DNA from: Lachnospiraceae bacterium
Lineage (GTDB): Bacteria; Bacillota; Clostridia; Lachnospirales; Lachnospiraceae
DNA: 41,644 nucleotides
Assembly: GCA_016297945.1 (NCBI GenBank)
Contig: JAEDFR010000012.1
Location: 1 to 41,644 of the forward strand
Direction of reading: 5' to 3'
Under the pieces are notes generated by a model. The model searched no databases and was not told the DNA's origin. It saw only the letters and a program-made list of their open reading frames with translations. Shown here piece after piece: positions 26,428 to 35,112 of this stretch. Each line of letters begins with the position of its first letter. Position 1 is the first letter of the stretch. Both the position numbers and the translations under genes were made by a program.

Positions 26428-26713
26428 ATACCAGGGTCCAAAAGTCATACTTTTTATGCTCGCATAAAAAAGTATGACCTTGGGACCCGCAAAACATGAG
26501 AAAGTAGCCCGATCAGGGCGGATTTCGAATGTTTTCTGGATTGTGGAGCACGAAGTGCGTAGCAATCCGTGGTATCATGGGATTGAAAAAACGAAAGTAG
26601 CCCGATCAGGGCGGATTTCGAATGTTTTCTGGATTGTGGAGCACGAAGTGCGTAGCAATCCGTGGTATCATGGGATTGAAAAAACGAAAGTAGCCCGATC
26701 AGGGCGGATTTCG
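26428..26713 (-). repeat. MITE-like palindromic element, copy D, with 93-bp tandem amplification
   Basis: This copy has the right-hand end of copy B in opposite orientation (ATGATACCAGGGTCC, then the hairpin GTCATACTTTTTATGC / GCATAAAAAAGTATGAC). The inner segment is then repeated: 26501-26593 and 26594-26686 are identical 93-bp units, and 26687-26713 is a third, partial unit. The other terminal inverted repeat is missing and replaced by GATTGAAAAAACG at each unit junction. 26255-26427 otherwise contains only the VanW promoter; I see no gene there. Confidence 0.85.
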
Positions 26714-26727
26714 TAAGGGGTAAAATT

Positions 26728-27318
26728 ATGGAAGTATATATTGTCAGACATGGGAAGACTATATGGAATGCGGAAGGGAGATTACAGGGGCATGCCGATA
26801 TCGAATTAAACGAAGAAGGGCGTCTGGCAGCAAAAGAACTGTGTCAAAAACTTGAAAACACACATTTTGATATCATTTTCTCTTCTCCCCTGCGACGTGC
26901 ATACGAAACAGCCAAATTAATCCGCGGTCTCAGAAATATCCCAATTGTAACCGATGACCGGCTAAAAGAAATCTGCTTCGGAGACATGGAAGGAATTACC
27001 TGCGATGAGTGGTTTGACGAAAAAAGTCCCTATCGATTTTTCTTTACCAATCCCGAATTATATCCCACTCCGCCCAACGGTGAATCCTTTGAAGAAGTAT
27101 GCAATCGTACCAAAAACTTTTTACAAAACGTGATTGAACCTTTAGAAGCATCTGCCAACCGCATAATGATTGTTGCACACGGTGCCCTTAATAAGGGTTT
27201 AATGTGCCATATTCAAAACAACGACATTTGCCATTACTGGGGATGTGGACTTCAAAAAAACTGCGAATGCAGTATTTTTCAACTGGAAAACAAAAAATGG
27301 GAAACCATCAAGGAGTAA
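26728..27318 (+). CDS. Histidine phosphatase family protein (phosphoglycerate-mutase-like)
   Basis: This 196-residue cytoplasmic protein begins with the catalytic RHG motif (VYIVRHGKTIWN). The second-site arginine is in FSSPLRRAYETA, the conserved glutamate in LKEICFGDMEG, and the second histidine in IVAHGALNK. These support an active phosphohistidine phosphatase fold; the substrate cannot be told from sequence (CobC-, GpmB- and PhoE-like members look alike). AAGGGG upstream of the ATG is the ribosome site. The gene starts only 14 bp after a repeat element, so its original promoter may have been displaced. A terminator overlaps its stop codon. Confidence 0.88.
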   Translation: MEVYIVRHGKTIWNAEGRLQGHADIELNEEGRLAAKELCQKLENTHFDIIFSSPLRRAYETAKLIRGLRNIPIVTDDRLKEICFGDMEGITCDEWFDEKSPYRFFFTNPELYPTPPNGESFEEVCNRTKNFLQNVIEPLEASANRIMIVAHGALNKGLMCHIQNNDICHYWGCGLQKNCECSIFQLENKKWETIKE

Positions 27319-27346
27319 TCCTTGGGTTTCCCAATTTTATATTATT
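27299..27346 (+). terminator. Intrinsic terminator overlapping the phosphatase stop codon
   Basis: GGGAAACC and CAAGG (27299-27313) pair with CCTTG and GGTTTCCC (27320-27332), followed by a T-rich tail. The TAA stop lies in the loop. Confidence 0.8.
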
Positions 27347-27418
27347 TTATATTTGCCTGATTATAAATTCGAGCTTTCAATCCACTCTTCTGTCACTACC
27401 AAATTATCTCGTTTCGCA

Positions 27419-27721
27419 TTACACTTCATAATCCAGACAACTTCGAATAGCTGTATACGGCCTTACCTTTCCGTCGGCAACCACAACATGCTCCGGATGC
27501 ACGGCATATCCTTTCAGTGCCTCCTCGTTTTCAAATGTCGAATCCAACATGAGATCGGCATTGGAACTGGAAAGTCCATCAATGTTAACTTTGATATCCA
27601 TAAGGCCCGGTATTTTTCCGGCAAGCCCTTCAAGACCTTCTTTGATTCCTCTTTTTACTTCTTCCTTTTCACTTGCCGATAACTCTTCTTTTAACGTCCA
27701 TAAAATAACATGCTTAACCAT
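27419..27721 (-). CDS. Dabb-family (stress-responsive A/B barrel) protein
   Basis: About 100 residues starting MVKHVILWTLKEELS, the usual start of the Dabb family of small dimeric alpha/beta barrel proteins. Conserved features include the central VNIDGLSSSNADLML and the late HPEHVVVAD. A GTG four codons upstream (27733) is a possible alternative start; ribosome signals are weak for both. Role unknown: family members range from plant stress proteins to polyketide cyclases. It stands alone between convergent genes. Confidence 0.85.
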   Translation of the reverse strand: MVKHVILWTLKEELSASEKEEVKRGIKEGLEGLAGKIPGLMDIKVNIDGLSSSNADLMLDSTFENEEALKGYAVHPEHVVVADGKVRPYTAIRSCLDYEV

Positions 27722-27849
27722 TTTCTGCTTCACTTTCTTCGTTTATTATTTTATTTATTATTTCATTTGTTTATTCATTCATTAATTATCTTCTCTAGAT
27801 GAAAAGACTTTTATACAATTGAAACATCAATCATATGGCACAATCGCCC

Positions 27850-29763
27850 CTATTCATGAATCTTGCTTTCATATCTGGGTTCTTTCAGCCTTTTTTCAAA
27901 CTCACTGTGTGGCAGTGGTCTGTCATACAAAAATCCCTGTACAATGGGAGCCTGTAATTTCTTCAAAAACATTGCCTGCTTTTCTGTCTCAATTCCCTCG
28001 CTGATAATATCCCTATCCAAATCCTGAACCATCCGAATGACATTTTCGACCATTTTTTCATTGACTCTGTCTCCGCTTTCAAGATCCCGGAAAAAGGATT
28101 TATCCATCTTAACAACATTAAAGTCCAGATCCTTCAAAAGAGAAAGAGATGAATATCCGGTTCCAAAATCATCTATGGATGTGGAAATATTGACTGCATT
28201 CATTTTCCCCACAAAATCCTCCAATGCTTTCAAATCATAATATCCGGAAGACTCTGTTAACTCTACTTCAATATACTTTGTATCAATCTGATACTTCTTT
28301 ACAATATCCACTAAATCCTCTGCAAAATATGGATTTTTCAAATGTAACTTTGAAAAATTGGATGAAACCTTTACAATCTCATATCCCTCGTCCATCCAGC
28401 TCTTTAAATCCTTGCAGACCTGCTCAAAAACATAAAAATCCAAATCTGTAATCAAATGATTTTTTTCCAAAATAGGAATAAAAGAATTCGGCGGAATAAT
28501 TTTGCCTTTACGAAACCATCGTACCAAGGCTTCCGCGCCACACAACATATTATTTTCCAAATTTACCTTTGGCTGATAATAGACAACAAATTCATGACGA
28601 TCCAGTCCAGTCTGGAATAAATTAATAAACTCCTTTTCCGTAACCATTTGTTCAATCATGCTTTCTTCAAACCACCGAACCTGAATATCTCCCTGTTCTT
28701 TTGCAGCATCCAATGCAAGGGCACAATAATTGTGAACATCCTGTATCGAATCCTGCTCTCTTATCTGAAAAACACCACAGATAAAATTCAATTCCAGAAA
28801 CATCACACCGTCTTTTCCCGCAATAGAAATATCGACTTTCCGAATTGCATCCAAGAAAAGCTGTTCCCGCTCTTTTTTAATCAGTGCAAAGAAACGACCA
28901 TTTCCGATACTATATAAATAATCCTTGGGTTTCATACGCTTATGCTGTCCTTTGGCATATTCTTTTAACAAAAGTTCTCCTTTGACAGCGCCAACCTTTT
29001 GATTAACAAATTTCTGATCTTTTATTTCATACATGATTGCACTGTAGTCAGATAATTTATTTTTCTTGGCAAACCGGTTTCCATCCTTAATCATCTTGTC
29101 ATAATTATTCAGCTCGGTAAGAGGATCTTTGGAAATCAAAACTCTCGAAACCAATACTGATAAAAGAATAGCCACCCCGGCAAATACAGAAATCAGAATT
29201 AAAATCAAATTCCGTAACCGACTTAAAATGCGGTTAATATTAGTAACTGCAATATCACATCCAACCAGACCGACAACCTCTCCTTGAGAATTAGTTATCG
29301 GTGCATAGGCGCTGAAATATTCTCCCCATTGATCGGATGTCTGCTCCAAAACACAGCAGACCTCGCCATTAAATACAGATAAATTTGTGTCCAGATAAGG
29401 ATACTTCTCCAGAAAGCCGACAGGGTTATCAAGATCCGTATCGACAACAAATACAACTTCACCGTTCACTTTTTTCATAGTGTAGATATATTGAATCAAT
29501 TCATTGCTTCTGTGATTTGACAAAATATGATAAACCTGCTGATAAGCCTCGTCACCTTCAGCAGATATTTGTTCAAACAGATCTCCGTCAATTTCACGAG
29601 CTGCAGTTTGTGCAATGCCCATCGCATCCTGTGTATTTTGCGCAATGATAATTTCGCTGATCTGGGCATAAGAAAGATATCCCAAAAAACCAAAGCAGAT
29701 AAATCCGAATGCAATAGTCAGCAATATGAACTTTTCCTCCAGTTTTATCACTCTTTTTCTCAT
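27850..29763 (-). CDS. Membrane GGDEF (degenerate) / EAL c-di-GMP phosphodiesterase
   Basis: I start at the ATG at 29763 (MRKRVIKLEEKF), with AGAGGG upstream, giving 637 residues. Two membrane helices (about 11-33 and 187-208) flank an extracellular sensor of about 150 residues. The GGDEF domain is degenerate: the signature reads GNGRF (287-291), so no cyclase activity is expected. The EAL domain keeps its catalytic residues: EALVR (411-415), Asn469, Glu501, Asp531-Asp532 (DDFGTGYSSL), Lys552, Glu589 and Gln609. It should hydrolyse c-di-GMP to pGpG and is the counterpart of the cyclase at 8.4-9.5 kb. Confidence 0.92.
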   Translation of the reverse strand: MRKRVIKLEEKFILLTIAFGFICFGFLGYLSYAQISEIIIAQNTQDAMGIAQTAAREIDGDLFEQISAEGDEAYQQVYHILSNHRSNELIQYIYTMKKVNGEVVFVVDTDLDNPVGFLEKYPYLDTNLSVFNGEVCCVLEQTSDQWGEYFSAYAPITNSQGEVVGLVGCDIAVTNINRILSRLRNLILILISVFAGVAILLSVLVSRVLISKDPLTELNNYDKMIKDGNRFAKKNKLSDYSAIMYEIKDQKFVNQKVGAVKGELLLKEYAKGQHKRMKPKDYLYSIGNGRFFALIKKEREQLFLDAIRKVDISIAGKDGVMFLELNFICGVFQIREQDSIQDVHNYCALALDAAKEQGDIQVRWFEESMIEQMVTEKEFINLFQTGLDRHEFVVYYQPKVNLENNMLCGAEALVRWFRKGKIIPPNSFIPILEKNHLITDLDFYVFEQVCKDLKSWMDEGYEIVKVSSNFSKLHLKNPYFAEDLVDIVKKYQIDTKYIEVELTESSGYYDLKALEDFVGKMNAVNISTSIDDFGTGYSSLSLLKDLDFNVVKMDKSFFRDLESGDRVNEKMVENVIRMVQDLDRDIISEGIETEKQAMFLKKLQAPIVQGFLYDRPLPHSEFEKRLKEPRYESKIHE

Positions 29764-29897
29764 CAATAACACCCTCTGTTGGTTTTTGAACAAAATGACG
29801 GACACAATGCCATTAATGCAATTTGTTATGTAATATTTTACCAAAAAGAATCCAAAAAAGCTACTCTTTATATTTAATTCTAACAATTATTTTTCTC

Positions 29898-30191
29898 TTA
29901 TTTTCCACATAGCTCTCTGTATTTTGCCAAAAAGAACAAAGCAATCGTATCGGGCCCCACATGGGAACCGGTGCAATATTCATAAGCATCCGCAATCTCA
30001 TCAAACGCTCTGCCAGATTCTCTCATTTCTATGGCATAAATCGCCAAAATTCCCTATGCTAACGATGCGTTGAGTGAATCAATCAGGTAGATCTTACGTT
30101 CCGGATATCGCTCTCGTAAATCATCCGCAGCCAAACTTGCCGCATTATATGTACCACTGATATTTTTACTCAGTGAGAAATGATATGACAT
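29898..30191 (-). pseudogene. degV remnant with stop codon and internal deletion
   Basis: Reading the minus strand from 30191 gives HFSLSKNISGTYNAASLA, then IYLIDSLNAS, a TAG stop at 30056-30054, then in the same frame MRESGRAFDEIADAY. That is the middle of a DegV protein. It then jumps directly to GSHVGPDTIALFFLAKY, the family's C-terminal end, and a TAA at 29898. DegV proteins are about 280 residues; this fragment lacks the N-terminal third and most of the C-terminal domain. It lies downstream of nudC on the same strand. 29764-29897 shows nothing else. Confidence 0.82.
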
Positions 30192-30219
30192 TATTATTAA
30201 TTGCATTTTCAAATCTTTT

Positions 30220-31065
30220 TTATTTCAATTCAGTTTCCTTGAAAACGCGCATCATCTCATTTGTCAGACTAAAGTCATCCGGTTGCAAAACAATCTCGTC
30301 TTTTTTTACCCACTCTGCATATTTCAGTTCATTCTCGTCCATATGAATATCGCAATCTCCGTCCAAATCACAATAAAATCCCATCAATATATCATTGGCA
30401 ATTCCCCAAGGCTGCGATTTATAATAACGGATATTTTTTACACGCAAGCCCACCTCTTCCATGACTTCCCTTGCGACGGTTTCCTCTAACGTTTCTCCAA
30501 TTTCCGTAAAACCGGCAACCAGAGCATTATGTTGATAGCCACTCCGATAACGCGTAATTAACAACCGGTCTTTATTAATCACACCGACAATTACAGCCGG
30601 CATGATTCTGGGATAAGAAATAAAATGACATGCTTCACACTCCATGGCCCTTTCCGTTTTGGAATGCACCATTTTTTGTCCGCACCTTCCGCAAAAACAG
30701 GTATCCCGATACCAGTCTGCCAAATGCTTTGCTGTAAGTGTTGCAAAAATACGGTATTTCGGACCGGCTCCGAAGTGACGGACTTCTTTTATATCCATAT
30801 AATCATACCCATCCGGAAGCATACAAACTTCATTCTCTTGCCTATATAAAAAATACTTTTCATCTCCTACAGAAAATAAATATTGATAGGATTTATTTTC
30901 TCCCAGTTCTGATGCTTTCGGAAACTCCAAAACATACTCTTTTATTTTCAGAGCATGAATTAAAATCCGGTTCTGATCAATACAGATCACTCTGTCATCT
31001 TTCGAAATTTTCATCTCCGAATCATAGTGGTTATTCAGTTTATAAGGAAAAATATCTTGTATCAT
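30220..31065 (-). CDS. nudC: NADH pyrophosphatase (Nudix hydrolase)
   Basis: 281 residues. The mid-protein zinc ribbon (CGRCGQ ... CEACH) and the Nudix box (GFTEIGETLEETVAREVMEE, followed by VGL) match NudC, which cleaves NAD(H) or NAD-capped RNA 5' ends. The post-box motif SQPWGIANDILMGF corresponds to the SQPW substrate-recognition segment of the NADH-specific subfamily. AAAGGAG precedes the ATG. Cytoplasmic. The downstream neighbour is the degV remnant. Confidence 0.93.
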   Translation of the reverse strand: MIQDIFPYKLNNHYDSEMKISKDDRVICIDQNRILIHALKIKEYVLEFPKASELGENKSYQYLFSVGDEKYFLYRQENEVCMLPDGYDYMDIKEVRHFGAGPKYRIFATLTAKHLADWYRDTCFCGRCGQKMVHSKTERAMECEACHFISYPRIMPAVIVGVINKDRLLITRYRSGYQHNALVAGFTEIGETLEETVAREVMEEVGLRVKNIRYYKSQPWGIANDILMGFYCDLDGDCDIHMDENELKYAEWVKKDEIVLQPDDFSLTNEMMRVFKETELK

Positions 31066-31163
31066 GACAGCTCCTTTACTTTGTATATCTCACAACGTTT
31101 CAAAGTGATTATTCGCAAATATTGTATCACTTCCAATGTTTTTCATTATACAGCATCTTTTCT

Positions 31164-31206
31164 GAAAAAAAAACGAGTATCGTTATTTATGTCATAACAA
31201 TACCCG
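31164..31206 (-). terminator. Intrinsic terminator of the flavodoxin gene
   Basis: Minus strand CGGGTATTGTTAT (31206-31194) pairs with ATAACGATACTCG around a short loop and is followed by a run of nine T. It is 37 bp or more past the flavodoxin stop. Confidence 0.85.
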
Positions 31207-31242
31207 CTATAAAATCTCACCTGTTTTGTATCTTTTCAAAAA

Positions 31243-31701
31243 TCAGGATGCCAGTATCCAATGTACCAAATCCCGGTAAAACTGTACAGCTTCCGCTAAC
31301 TCATTTACATTCGGATGTCCTTTTTGAATACCGCCCATCAAAGCAAACACACCAAAGCTATCCCATCCTTTACATCCGTATTTATCAATGATGAGAGCAT
31401 TTTTATCCTCTGCAATCTTTTCTATAGAAGCATAGCCTTCCTTACTTCCATATGTACTGATGAAAAAAACTTTTTTATCTTCCGGTAAATTTTCTTTAGC
31501 AAAATCCAATACACTTCGATGAAATTTACCATAATAGACCCCCGATGCAAAACCGATGACATCATACTCCGATAAATCTGCAAATTTTATTTTTGTCGCA
31601 TCAATCAGATCAACCACATATTCATTTGCAATTGCATCGACCACTTTTTTCGTATTTCCATGATGAACAGATGCATACACAATCGCAGTTTTTACAAACA
31701 T
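31243..31701 (-). CDS. Flavodoxin-domain protein
   Basis: 152 residues. The FMN phosphate loop is VYASVHHGNTKKV at the N terminus. Later flavin-contact segments (GFASGVYYGKFH and FFISTYGSK) are recognisable. It is probably a small FMN-binding electron carrier or a menaquinone-dependent protoporphyrinogen oxidase-like flavodoxin. GAGAAGGA lies upstream of the ATG. The partner reductase is not in the window. Confidence 0.85.
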   Translation of the reverse strand: MFVKTAIVYASVHHGNTKKVVDAIANEYVVDLIDATKIKFADLSEYDVIGFASGVYYGKFHRSVLDFAKENLPEDKKVFFISTYGSKEGYASIEKIAEDKNALIIDKYGCKGWDSFGVFALMGGIQKGHPNVNELAEAVQFYRDLVHWILAS

Positions 31702-31922
31702 TTTGCTATATCTTCCTTCTCTTATATAGTTTCAGATGTCTGGATGCAACCAAACTTTTCTGAATAATTTCACCATTTCAATTAGTGTACCATATTTGTG
31801 TCCATAATACGATACCCAATATTTAGTTAAATGTCCAAATTTTTATTTAAAAAATTATCTATTCTAACGAAACATACTGCTTTAATGTGATTTAAAACCT
31901 TCAACAACGAAAAAGAGAAAGC

Positions 31923-31966
31923 AAAAAAGTAACTGCCCTGGCAAAAGAATTACAGTTACTTTTATT
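31923..31966. terminator. Bidirectional terminator, probably the ancestral metA terminator
   Basis: AAAAGTAACTG (31925-31935) pairs with CAGTTACTTTT (31953-31963), with A- and T-runs on both sides. On the minus strand it follows the displaced metA 3' end (stop at 32032-32034) and a repeat copy, so it likely ended metA before the insertion. 31702-31922 shows no gene. Confidence 0.75.
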
Positions 31967-31981
31967 AGTGCTAAAATAAAT

Positions 31982-32031
31982 ATGATGTTGGGGGCAAAAG
32001 GTATTTTGCCCCATGATACCAACGGATTGCT
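31982..32031 (+). repeat. Dispersed palindromic element, copy E (left end only)
   Basis: ATGATGTTGGGGGCAAAAGG, then TATTTTGCCCCATGATACCA and ACGGATTGCT, closely matching the left 50 bp of copy B, after which similarity stops at the displaced metA stop codon. Confidence 0.8.
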
Positions 32032-32068
32032 CTACAATACATACGGCGTAATCTGATACACGTAATAA
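32032..32068 (-). other. Displaced metA 3' end and distal attachment core (att)
   Basis: On the minus strand TATTACGTGTATCA continues as CAG ATT ACG CCG TAT GTA TTG TAG, encoding YYVYQITPYVL and stop, the exact C terminus of MetA encoded at 36933. The plus-strand core TGATACACGTAATAA (32054-32068) is repeated at 36955-36969. This is the signature of site-specific integration into the 3' end of a gene. Confidence 0.85.
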
Positions 32069-32099
32069 GAGCGAGACGCGTTTTTTGGCCCTTAAGAAA

Positions 32100-32161
32100 C
32101 CCAGTAAAATCAAGGGTTTGCGGGCTTTTGGGACTCCGAGTATTTTTTTTGACTCCATTTT
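32100..32161. repeat. Probable integrase arm-type sites, distal end
   Basis: CCCAGTAAAATCAAG (32100-32114) reappears inverted at 36891-36905, so both copies read the same way going inward from the cores. TTTGACTCCATTTT (32148-32161) reappears in direct orientation at 36786-36799. Paired sites near both cores are what integrase arm-binding regions look like. Confidence 0.6.
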
Positions 32162-32214
32162 TTACGCCAATTTTACGTGTTTTTATGATAACTTACGGCA
32201 CCTTTTTTTGCAAC

Positions 32215-32787
32215 CTATGCAAATCGAATATCATCCAATCGAACAACTTTTTTCGCATCTTCTTTTTCTTTCTCAATCAACTTTTCATATCGGTCTTCTG
32301 CGTAGTAATCGCCGGATTCAAATACAGCTCCCATTGCAGTTTCCATCTTGGTAACCTGTTCCATGGTATGATCATCAAACTCATGTGCATATAAATCCAT
32401 GGTCATCTGAATGGATGCATGTCCCAACATCTTCTGCAAAGACTTAATCGGAACATTTGCTTCGTAACATCTTGTGGCAAAGGTATGTCGAAAGGTGTGT
32501 CCACCAAAGTATTCCATCTGCTCACTGTAATCACGCATCAAATTGATTTCATCTACGATTCTTTTGATGGAATCTTTCATGTTTTGCACATTCATCGGTG
32601 TTCCGTGCTTTGTAACAAAAAGTACATCTTCAAGCCCGGGTAACGGCTTGGCTGCTTCTCTACCAAGAACGATACGTTGTTGTACTTTCTGCTTCATAAG
32701 AGCCGTTCTGCACTGTTTACTAATCGGTATATCTCTGATACCGGATTTTGGCACAGAAAAATCCCGCACAAGAGTGCGAGACTTTTT
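32215..32787 (-). pseudogene. Tyrosine recombinase/integrase, N-terminally truncated
   Basis: The readable frame (GTG at 32769, 184 residues; open back to a TAG near 32788) is the C-terminal catalytic domain of a phage/ICE-type tyrosine recombinase. HxxR is present (FGGHTFRHTFATR), followed by MLGHASIQMTMDLYAHEF with the third histidine and the nucleophilic tyrosine. The N-terminal arm-binding and core-binding domains and the first catalytic arginine are missing, so it cannot recombine alone. It points to, and lies next to, the distal att core, the usual place for an integrase, so it is probably the relic of the enzyme that inserted this element. Confidence 0.88.
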
Positions 32788-32883
32788 CTACAGTCTGCGT
32801 AAAGCACAATAGTACTTTACCCTCTATATGAGAATATATTTTTCATTTTCGTGTTCTTTCGATATCATTTATAGAAAATACAG

Positions 32884-34932
32884 TTAAATGTTAAAATAAT
32901 CAACTTCCTGTTTCAGTTTTTTAGCTAAATGTACAGTATCCTTTGATGAGTGGTTGATTTTTTCAATGGTATCATTGATACTCCCAATGACAGCTGTGGC
33001 TTCTTCACAGCTTGCTGCATTCTGCTGGGCAATTGCTGACAGATTGCTGACCTCATTTATTATGTTATCCTTTGCTATAGAGAGCTCATTCGTTTTTCCA
33101 TAAATGTCATTTATGTTTTCAGACGTCTGATTCATACTACAGGTTACATCATTAAAACTTCCCTGAACATTATCCAGGACATCTCCCTCTATAGTAATAG
33201 AATCCTTTATTTTTTCTACAAGGTCTGTACTTATGCCAAATTTTTGAACAAGATTAGATATAATATCTCTAATTTCCTGGGCAGATTTTGTAGACTGTTC
33301 CGCTAAAGTCTGTATTTCACTAGCCACTACTGCAAATCCTTTTCCCTGATCACCTGCTCTGGCAGCCTCAATGGAAGCATTCAATGACAAAAGATTGGTC
33401 TGACTTGCAATACCTGTGATAACATCGGTTGCCATATTGATAGCTTTCACCGCCTCATTGGACTCAGAAATCCCCTTTACTACTTCCTGAGATATCTCGA
33501 TGGTATTCCTGTTTGCCTCAATCAGGTTATTAAGGTTATCTCTTAACGCCGTACTGATTTTACTCACTTCATCTGCGTTTTCCTTCGCAGATTTTACAGA
33601 AGTTTGAATATTTGTAATATTATCTCCAATGTTTTCCATATTAATAGCAGTTGTCTGTACAGATTTTGACATGGAAAATGCACCATCAGAAATTCCGTCA
33701 ATGGCAGTAGATACTCCGCTTACAGCATTATTACACTCTTCTATAGACTCATCCACACCTACCATATTACAATCCAATTCATCCATACTTGTGTGAATAT
33801 TGGATAACACACTTTTCATCGAAGATTTTAATAGGTTCGCCGACTCAATAATAGAATTAATCTCTTTTACCTTAGCTGACGTTTCTATATCCGCATTCAA
33901 ATTTCCGGTAGCAAGTTCTCTTGTAAATGCATCCAAATTTTTGAGTGGAGTAGCCATTTTATTAGCTAATATCAATGCAAAAATGACAAAAACAAACATT
34001 AAAACAATTGCTGCTACTAAACAAATTCTTGCCAGCTTATTAATTTCTCTGAGTACATCTCTCTCATCTACAGTAAGAACTGTAATGTAATCATTATTCT
34101 TTCCTGCAAAGTAAGCCGCATATTTATTTTGACCTCGAAATTCATAACTAATAATTCCAGGTTCCACTTTCTCGTTATTGCTGATTCGCACTAAAATCTG
34201 TTTTACAGCTTCATTTTCTACCGGCTTTCCTATCTTTTCTTCGTCCGGATGCTGTATCATGGTTCCATCATGTCCATTTACCGTATAGACATACATAGAA
34301 TCAAATCCCATAGAGGATGTATCGGAGAACATTTCTGCTACATCGCTTATATACAGTGCTGCTCCCACATAACCGATAGGATTCTTTTTATCATCAAAAA
34401 CAGGAGCATACATAGATACAACCTGATTTCCTGTAGCCGGAGATTTCATTACCCCAGTGTTATAGACACCTCCAGCTGCCAACATACTATCCTGCAGAGC
34501 TTTTAGCCGTTCTCCTTCTCTTGTAGGTGAACCAGTAGCACTTTCTACCGGATGAATTAAGGTTGTTGAATCCCAATTGGATATGTAGATAGCCTCCATG
34601 TTACCAGCTAAATTAAAACACTCCATTGTATACTCCTGTGCTTCTACTTGTAATGTGGCATCCTTCTGATTTTGCAAAAACTCTACAACAATCGGCGATT
34701 TAGCAAAATTGTCCAAAGTAGCCTCTCCATTTTGAATGTAGGACTCAAAGTCCGCCCCTGTTTCCTTTACAAGAGATAACATAGAATCTTTCGCAATATC
34801 TTCAATCACTTTACAGGATGTACTAATCAGCATAGCCAGCATAATAACGGTTGAAACTATCATAGGTGTAATTGAAAATGCCACTAACACTTTGCTAAAG
34901 TTTATTATTCTTTTTTTATTCTTCTCTTTCAT
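32884..34932 (-). CDS. Methyl-accepting chemotaxis protein with dCache-type sensor
   Basis: 682 residues. A transmembrane helix at about 13-37, a large extracellular double-Cache-like domain (about 40-300, with IYISNWDSTTLIHP and PIGYVGAALYISDVAEMF), a second helix at about 302-325, a HAMP domain (LANKMATPLKNLDAFTRELA) and a signalling coiled coil. The tip contains NLLSLNASIEAARAGDQGKG. It is unlike the sensorless receptor of the che cluster and has no che gene nearby. It lies between the two attachment cores, so it may be cargo of the integrated element that plugs into the host array. Confidence 0.93.
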   Translation of the reverse strand: MKEKNKKRIINFSKVLVAFSITPMIVSTVIMLAMLISTSCKVIEDIAKDSMLSLVKETGADFESYIQNGEATLDNFAKSPIVVEFLQNQKDATLQVEAQEYTMECFNLAGNMEAIYISNWDSTTLIHPVESATGSPTREGERLKALQDSMLAAGGVYNTGVMKSPATGNQVVSMYAPVFDDKKNPIGYVGAALYISDVAEMFSDTSSMGFDSMYVYTVNGHDGTMIQHPDEEKIGKPVENEAVKQILVRISNNEKVEPGIISYEFRGQNKYAAYFAGKNNDYITVLTVDERDVLREINKLARICLVAAIVLMFVFVIFALILANKMATPLKNLDAFTRELATGNLNADIETSAKVKEINSIIESANLLKSSMKSVLSNIHTSMDELDCNMVGVDESIEECNNAVSGVSTAIDGISDGAFSMSKSVQTTAINMENIGDNITNIQTSVKSAKENADEVSKISTALRDNLNNLIEANRNTIEISQEVVKGISESNEAVKAINMATDVITGIASQTNLLSLNASIEAARAGDQGKGFAVVASEIQTLAEQSTKSAQEIRDIISNLVQKFGISTDLVEKIKDSITIEGDVLDNVQGSFNDVTCSMNQTSENINDIYGKTNELSIAKDNIINEVSNLSAIAQQNAASCEEATAVIGSINDTIEKINHSSKDTVHLAKKLKQEVDYFNI

Positions 34933-35112
34933 ACGATATCGCTCTTCCTCTTCTGTTTTTACTTTATTTTATTCTATCATTTGGGGATATATTATACAAG
35001 GCGCTTTATTCTAACCGATGACCGTCTATACCACTTTTATACATTGATATACATGTCACAAACGATACAACCATGTATTAATTGATACCATTCAACGATG
35101 AACCAATTCAAG

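Noticed and set aside
26501..26713. Possible CRISPR-like direct repeats
   Set aside because: The 93-bp units are directly abutting with no spacers and are part of a dispersed element.
26474..26716. 80-codon frame with a 31-residue repeated peptide
   Set aside because: It is the noncoding tandem repeat read in one of its frames; the period divides by three by chance, there is no ribosome site, and the frame runs across the element's hairpin.
31901..32158. 85-codon minus-strand frame across the distal att region
   Set aside because: It runs through a terminator, a repeat copy and the displaced metA end, with no ribosome site or family resemblance.
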